From NCBI RefSeq assembly GCF_047663525.1, contig NC_092589.1, positions 58,461,501-58,525,500 on the forward strand: a stretch of 64,000 bases of DNA, given 5' to 3'. Shown here piece after piece: positions 57,150-64,000 of this stretch (position 1 is its first letter; each line of letters opens with the position of its first letter). The position numbers were made by a program, and so were the translations under genes. This stretch comes from Anas platyrhynchos (lineage: Eukaryota > Chordata > Aves > Anseriformes > Anatidae). The notes beneath the pieces were generated by a model. The model did not search any database. It was not told the DNA's origin and saw only the letters and a list, made by a program, of their open reading frames with translations.

Positions 57150-58330
57150 GTCTGTCCCCATCCAAAGACTAGCTGTGGGTTCCAAAGAGACATTTTGTCA
57201 GCCTTGGGTTTGTGCAAGCTGTCTCTCCATGTCTGTATGCTGTGGTGAGCAGTAGTGCCCTGCTGTGGCCCCACACTTTGGGGCACGGGAGGGTGGCAGC
57301 AGAGACAGTACAGTGTTGGAACTGTTGGTGCAGTGTGTTGGCATAAGAGGTGGGCACAATCTCCACCTCTGGCAGAGGCCTGGAGCTGCAGAATGTGATG
57401 CAGGAGCAGTATTGCTGAGCCCTCTCACTGACACAGATGAAATGTACAGGGACAGCACCCCTTCCTCTCATGGCCATTGCTCCTATTGATTTTTCTCTAT
57501 CACAGAGAAACCAAACCAGCTCTAGGTAACTTAACAATTCCCTATTTAAAACAACAACAACAACAAACACAACCAACCAACCAAACCAACAACAAAAAAA
57601 CAAAGGTGGATTACAGAAAGAGAAAAAATAATAAGTAGAGTGGATGAAAAATTAAAAAAGGAAGGAGACTGAAGTACAAAATAAATAAATAAAAAATAAT
57701 GTGAAAGAAAAACAACAACACAAGAGAACCAAGGGGCAAAACAACCCCAATAGCACTCAGCACACCCTGAAGATACTTACAGATCTTGTGCATGATGGCC
57801 AGGGATGCACTTACTAGAGGAGTGGTGGTCTGAGGAAATGAAAACGGGACCCTTGCCAATGCTTCTTCTCCATGGGCCATGGACCAATCTTTGACTGGGC
57901 CTATGAGTGTTGATGAGGAAGTCCTAGGACTCAGTGTGGTCTTGGATGAGTGTGTTAAGGATAAGTGCTGACAGAATTGTAGCCAGAGGGACTGCAGCAT
58001 GGCATACATGAAGAAAAGTTGTGCCAGCAACTCCTTGCTTGAAAAAGGACAGAAGTCATAGCTCACCTGACCTGAGCTGTGCCTGACTTGATCTATGGCA
58101 TGAACTTGTTCACTGTGTTTTTCCAAAACACATCCATGGTAGGACACAAAGTTAGCTCAGAATGTAAATTGGGGCTGTGGGGCTCTTCTCATGGGGCTCT
58201 TACCCTCTTCTCAGGGTAAGACAATCTTGCAATGTTGTGCCTGGGAAGTACTCAAGGGTAAGGGAGTGAAACACCAGATAAGTGTTTCCAAAATGCCTCT
58301 CAGAGCTAAGGGTGCACAAATTTTGAAGGA
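57150..58330. other. Unclassified GC-elevated block in NMBR intron 1
   Basis: The block is more GC-rich than its AT-rich flanks and contains a central CAA/CCAA-rich simple stretch (57549-57604). Minus-strand frames of 178 codons (58147-57611) and 144 codons (57603-57169) abut each other, but I recognise no domain in either. Their low-complexity ends (poly-V, poly-F) come from simple repeats. An old unrecognised transposon is the likeliest explanation. Confidence 0.35.
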
Positions 58331-59857
58331 ATAAATGGCAGCCCCTTACAACAGCTTTAGAATTGTCCCTTTCTCTTTTGCTGTCATTTATGCCTCATTC
58401 TTTATGTGAACTATAGAACTAGGATTAAATTTAACTCTGCTACTTTTTCTAGATTTAATTTTCTTTCTAATGAAGGTTTAAAATGTGTTAACTCAAATAC
58501 AGTCCTGCTGCACTCTAATGAAGACAGTGAAGCTGAACAGTGAAGCAACAGGCCCTAGTGCAATTCAAATAACATCTTAATATTCTTCCCCAAAAATATG
58601 GCCTCTGATGAGACATTTACTTGAGTAACCAGGTAACAGAATTATTTTATGAGTTGTATGACACCTTTCCTATATTTTAATAAGAAAGTATTTTAAATAT
58701 TTAAATTCATACTTATATAACTAGGGTGCCTGAATTAAATGCTTACAAATAAATGCTATAAATGTGAATAGCTGAAGTATTTGATTCTTTGATGATGATG
58801 ATTATTATTTATTTGATTTAATTTTGGAAGATTGCAATTGGCATTTTTAAAAGTGTACAGAGATTCAAAAACATTCTGTTCAAGTTTAATATCGATGTGC
58901 TGACTTCTGACTGCAACAGATGACAAAAAAATGGTCTGGCTCAATTTGCACACCTTGTCTTCTTGTTACTTTTCTTCAGAACTTATTTAAAGTTTCTTCT
59001 TTTGTCAGGTGCTGATTAAAGCTGAAACATAGTGATTGGAGACCTCTAAAATCCTCATTTCTTATTACAAGTTGTGGAATAGGTGAAGCAGAAAAGTGGA
59101 TATGATTTCCTTTTGAGTTCTAATAGCCAACCTCCAATGACTAAAGCACCTTGACGAGGAAAGTAGCATTAAATGACATCCTGGAAACAACTTTAAATAA
59201 TTAAAGAAGAAGAAATAAAAAAATATCCAGAAGTAGAATAAGAGTCTATAAGAGTCTATCTGTATAAGAGAGAAAAAAAAATACCTATATATAATAGATA
59301 CAAAACAAAATTATGTGGAGCTAGGAGAACTATGAAATCTGTACGTGTAAATCCTGGAAACCCTAACATTTGAAATTAAAATATTGAATGAATGACTTAT
59401 ATTAAACAAAATTGATGGTCCAGATGTTTTTCACTGTAGACTGTAGCAGTATGGTTATAATTATGTGATAACAGGCAAGGCAAAATAAGTTGAAGAAAGA
59501 ATGGGTAAGCTTTTACTTTTTTTTCAGCTCACCTTTTAGTTTATATGTGCAAACGTGACTCACAAAATAAAACTTTCCAGACATGAAACTCTGGTTTATT
59601 TTGTAGGCATCAAAATGTATCAGAACAGCCTCAATCCTTATCAACCTTTTATTTATGAGAGACGTGGGGTTGGGACTGGACTTTTTCTCAGCTTTTCATA
59701 CAAAGAAACTCCATCTGTTCATGTGGCTTCTGTCTTGGGAGGCTATATGAATTAGGAGAAGGTAGTGTGAAGCTCATGTAGCAGCAGCAGTCATGTAAAA
59801 CAATTCCTTGCATAAAATTCAAGCATCCAATGGACAATGGCATGATATAAAAGTATC

Positions 59858-60170
59858 AAATCATAGCACCAGTGATGTGGGAAGGATCCTCTGGAAATTA
59901 CCTAGTCCAAACCCCTTCTCAGAGCAGAGTCATCTAGTACAGGGTGCTCAGGACAATGGCCATCTGAGTTTTGAATCTCTCCAAGGATGGAGGCTTCACA
60001 ACCTCTCTGGGAATACCTTTTTGATCACCCTAACAGTAAACATTTATTTTCCTTATGTTTTGAAAGAAATTTTTCTTGTATTTAATCCATAGCTAAATGC
60101 CATCACACAGGATAAAGGATGTGTACAGGAGAAAACCCTCTACCTTCCAGCTCGGCTGCTTAGAATGAAG
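59858..60170 (-). mobile_element. CR1 LINE tail fragment
   Basis: The plus strand reads ATCATAGCACCAGTGATGTG, TCTGGAAATTACCTAGTCCA, CTCCAAGGATGGAGGCTTCA, CAACCTCTCTGGGAATACC and CCCTAACAGTAAACATTTAT. These are the reverse complement of the CR1 3' end in the proper order. The element's 3' terminus is at about 59858. It is a heavily diverged 5'-truncated copy. Confidence 0.85.
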
Positions 60171-63100
60171 ATGATGAGTGATGGGACAGTGTTGTCCCAA
60201 TCAGAACAAGGTGGTTATCATTACTGGAGCTCTGCCTCTATGACCACCTTTATGTCCTTTGTGTGTTTACAAACCCGGAGGGTTCCTATTGGGCAGAGCT
60301 GGGCCTACCCTCTTTGAAAGCTTCTCTCCTTGCCATTACCTCACATATAGGACAAATATTTGTGAAGATGAGTAGCCAGCATGTTGAAAGTGGTGGTCCA
60401 AGTAACATAGTGTGTTACTAATTGCCCAGCTTTGTGGTTGCACAAGGCAAGCAGGGGCGTGGGATATTTGCCCTTAGCAGGACAATTATCATATTAGTCT
60501 CACACTTGCCTGCATTACAGTTCAAGAGAAGTTTTTATAGATGGTCAGTTGTAAAAGGAAGTTCAGTTTTTACACGTATTGGTCTATTTGCTCTTCTCTG
60601 CCTTCTTGCATATAAGATGTCCTTAGGTTGAACTTCACCCAGAAACAGGAGCAATCACTTTTTTCGAGTTAACAGTGAAACCTGTTCTTACCTTTTCCCA
60701 CCCCAAAATGTTCTAATTTGTTTGTAACCATTCCATACAGATAAAATGAATACAATGGAAAATATTTCAGAAAGAAAAAGAGGATGGGAAAAAATGCAGG
60801 AGAAATTTTATGTTTGAAGTAGATTCAGGAATTACCTATTCTAGGATAAGTTAGTCTAAGCCAGGCAATTCAGATCAGCTGTTAGAGAAGTTCATCTTTG
60901 CACAGCTGAAAGTGGTATCTCAAAAATACCATTTTCTACCCACATTAGGCAAACTATGTTTTTCCTATTCTCAAATTTCTCAGACAGAAGCATCTGTTAA
61001 ACTATTTTCACTGTGTGTGTGTCTTGTGTGTGCTCTTCAACTCATACAAAAACAGATTAGTCCTCAACATGGCAAAGTGAGAAATGGCTGTGTTGTTTAT
61101 CCTAGTCTGTGATCAGTGCAATGCCTTTATTGTGCTGACAGCAGCCAACCTAGCTTTGATTAATGTAAATGCCGGTGTCCGATAGCCTTTTGTAGGTTGC
61201 AGCCTAAAACCTGGAGAACTGTTACAAAACCATTTTGTCCGTTTCCTGTTTCTTTGATCAGTTCAGTAAGAGCCTATGCCTCTGATGGGTAAAATAGCTA
61301 CTGAAAAGCAGATCTAACTGAATTCTTACTAAGCAAGGCTGAACATAGATCTCCATACATTTATTTTGTTTGTTTGCCTTTCCCAACAACATGCTGAACA
61401 TGATTCCCTTATATACTTTGTTGCAATGTGTTTATCTCAATTGGACTGTTGGAATCCTCAAGTCTACATTTATCAGGTGCTGAGAAATAATGTGGAAGAT
61501 CAGATATGCTTTACCAATTCTACCCTGAGGGAAAAGCTTTCACTTGTTTTCTGTGAAGATAAATTTGTTAGAGAATGAGTAATAAATATAATTGTCTATT
61601 ATAGATGTGCAGAGTGATGGATCACTCGAATGTCCTATCCAAAAGGGACAATTTCATTGAATCCTTGTTTTAAATAGTTTAATTATAGAAGACCTGGTGT
61701 ATTTCTTACATAGGTTATTGCTGTAGGCCCATTCTTCCAGACTATATATTCCTAGTGCTAAATTTTGCGTGTGTTTTAGTATGTACTAATAAAAAACAAC
61801 ATGTGCAACCACAATTCCTAAGCCTGATTAAGTGTCTCCACTATTAACATTTAGTAGTCCATGACAAGACTGAGCCCAGCTTGACAACATGATCACAAAT
61901 AGAAAGTTCTTACAAGTTCACAAAAAGTTGTGGAAGGCAAGAAGCAAATTTCTGTCCCTTAAAGAGAAGTTTGTTTTGTAATTATGTTGATAGAAGTTGT
62001 CAGATGTTAGAGAAAGTAACAGAGACAAATAACCTGTATGCACCTTGGTGCAATTAATTTTGCTGTGTGTAGTATTAATCAAATATTTCCAGCTTTGCAC
62101 AAGCATACTCACAAATAGTATTATGGTGTGTGTATGAATATGAAAGAAGTGGATTATTCTAATATGTTATCATATCGTATTCTAATATCATTATTCTAAT
62201 ATGTTATCATTCTATCTTGTATGATTCTCTTCTGTCCTTTACATGTCTAACCCATTTTTTTTTTCCCCCAACTATTTTTCACAGTATTTTTTTAACTTAG
62301 TGTTATGTTGATACTTTGGCTCAAAGTTTGTATGACTGTAATTTAGAGATTTCTATTTTAACTTTTTTTCCCCCATGATTTTTAATATTTAATGCCATCT
62401 ACATTGATTTCAATGCCAGTTTACAACAGAAGTTACAAATTATATGGAAATGGAAACAAGCTTTAAAGTGCTGGACTGGAGCCTCCTAGATCATAATACT
62501 CGAACAAATCTATAAAATTGTAGTTTTTTGAATTTAGAAATCAGAGATTTTGGGTCTAGATTTTCAAATGGTAAACTCTAAATCTGTTCCAGATCCATTA
62601 ATAGATTTAGTTATTTAATTCTTCCTGGCTTGTATCATTTCTAAAAATCACCTGACAATATAATGTTCTCCTCAACTGTTATCTGCCATAGTCATGAGAT
62701 ATTACTGAATTAATCAAGGAAATAGGTTTTGTAACAACAACAATTTTATAAGGGCAAACTAGCACTGAGCATATTTTACATGTGGGATTTCTGCTTCTGG
62801 GCAGAACATTTCTTATTGATCTTCTGCTCCAGCATGAATGATTCTATGAGATAGGACTCATGCTTTTATGAGATAGGAAATGATCTTTTTCATTCAAGTA
62901 TCTATGGATATCATTGCTGCAAGACATGCAATAAACATAGTTGATATGCAGATAAGTGCACAACTCTGTCTCATCAATCTAAAGGCACAAATATCAACAG
63001 GATTTGGACTGAGCCTCATTTAGGAGATGTTTCTTTCCTGAAAATCCTTTGATCTTTCAAGGTCCAGAATATAAACTCAGAAAGAACAAGAGAAAGTTAG

Positions 63101-64000
63101 GTGTGATTTTCTATGACTTTTTTTTTTTTTTTTTTTAAGAAATGGAATTAGAGAAAGGTAGAAGAAATATCTAAATGGAGAACAAAGCACTGGGAGACAA
63201 ATCCAAACAGCACTAAGGGACAAACCCATACAGTATGTGAGCTTGTCTAGGCTAAACTTGGCAATGCCTATCCTCTAAATTAGGTGTTGATCTTCCTCTC
63301 CTCCTGCCTAACCCTCCCAAGCAGAATCCAAAATCCAAAATTCCAATTAGTGTTACACTGAGGTAAGGGCTCCAGATAGGCACCAAAAATCAAGAGAAAA
63401 TACATACTGAGCTGTTTCATACTTCCCAGGGGGAAATGCAAAATCTAGGATTTGTATGCCACAGCCTAGTAAGAATAAGGTTCTCTTGTCATTGATGAAA
63501 TGTTACTTTTATACCACTGTCTGGCAGGCCTGGACAATTAATCTTGGATATGCTGGCTGAATGAGTGCTCCATTTTCTTCTTGGAGAGGCAGGTACCAGA
63601 GTTGCCTCTGTCACAGTCACAGCTGTTTTATGAAATCTGATGCCTTTTGTGGGCTCCAGGCATTATTTAAACCCTACTTTGAGCTCAGGTTCCTCAGCTT
63701 CGCTGGGCTTAGTTTCAGGATCCCAATAAAGTTTAGATGCAAACTAAGTAGATCAGAGTCAGGGGAGCTCTGTGCATGCACAGCAGGGGAAATAACAGCT
63801 ACTTGCATAATTTAAAATTCAAGAAAGGAGGGACAGAGTGGAAGAGGGTAGACCAGCCATTGAGTGATTTTTTTTGGGTGGTTTTCTTGGGATCCAGCAC
63901 TGGAAAATATATATTTTTTGTTGTGCATGTATGTACATGTGCTCATATATGCATATAGGCATATATACACATACAGACATATTCAGCAGTGCCAAAACAT

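Larger units (their letters stand above)
53445..64000 (+). other. NMBR intron 1 (beginning; continues past the window)
   Basis: The intron starts with GTAGGA at 53445. I scanned the rest of the window for the expected exon 2 opening (YRAIVNP-like) and did not find it. The region is AT-rich and holds the TTCTC array (54488-55309), an unclassified block (57150-58330), a minus-strand CR1 tail (59858-60170) and short simple repeats. The stretch 60171-64000 shows no recognised gene or transposon. Confidence 0.8.

Noticed and set aside
53445-64000. NMBR exons 2 and 3 within the window
   Set aside because: I looked for the opening of exon 2 after an AG and for TM4-TM7 motifs on the plus strand and found none. 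The intron presumably continues beyond the window.
1-64000. Novel defence system, CRISPR array, phage or bacterial operon
   Set aside because: The sequence is vertebrate genomic DNA with spliced genes and CR1 repeats. The direct repeats seen are microsatellites or local duplications without regular spacers.

Overview
The window is vertebrate nuclear DNA, almost certainly from a bird. It carries two recognisable protein genes with canonical GT-AG introns. It is AT-rich, has two CpG islands, and its interspersed repeats are mainly CR1 LINE fragments plus two avian-type solo retroviral LTRs. No prokaryotic genes, CRISPR arrays, tRNA or rRNA genes were seen. The species cannot be fixed from sequence alone.

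Positions 2062-39682, minus strand: a complete VTA1 (LIP5) gene, assembled by hand from eight coding exons. They total 924 nt (307 codons plus stop), matching the length I recall for human VTA1. The product is the cofactor of the VPS4 AAA ATPase in the ESCRT-III/multivesicular body pathway. Its CpG-island promoter lies at about 39260-39910. The introns hold CR1 fragments of both orientations, an old LTR at about 17.7-18.46 kb, simple repeats and a strong CTCF-like motif.

Positions 39.9-52.1 kb: intergenic DNA between two head-to-head genes. It contains a solo LTR with target-site duplication (42510-42924) and an adjacent CR1 copy (about 42947-43640). The rest is AT-rich sequence without recognisable genes.

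Positions 52.1-64 kb, plus strand: promoter (CpG island, TATA box), leader and first coding exon (53062-53444) of a bombesin-family GPCR, best matched to the neuromedin B receptor NMBR. The exon stops at the DR of the DRY motif with a GT donor. Exons 2 and 3 were not found and should lie beyond the window. The start of intron 1 contains an 822-bp TTCTC array, a CR1 tail and an unclassified GC-elevated block at 57.15-58.33 kb.

VTA1 and NMBR are also neighbours in human 6q24, so this is conserved synteny. I found no previously undescribed biological system. The most unusual structures are the TTCTC array, a CR1 copy interrupted by a near-identical duplicate of DNA lying 740 bp upstream beside a perfect hairpin, the intact solo LTR, and the odd NMBR leader.
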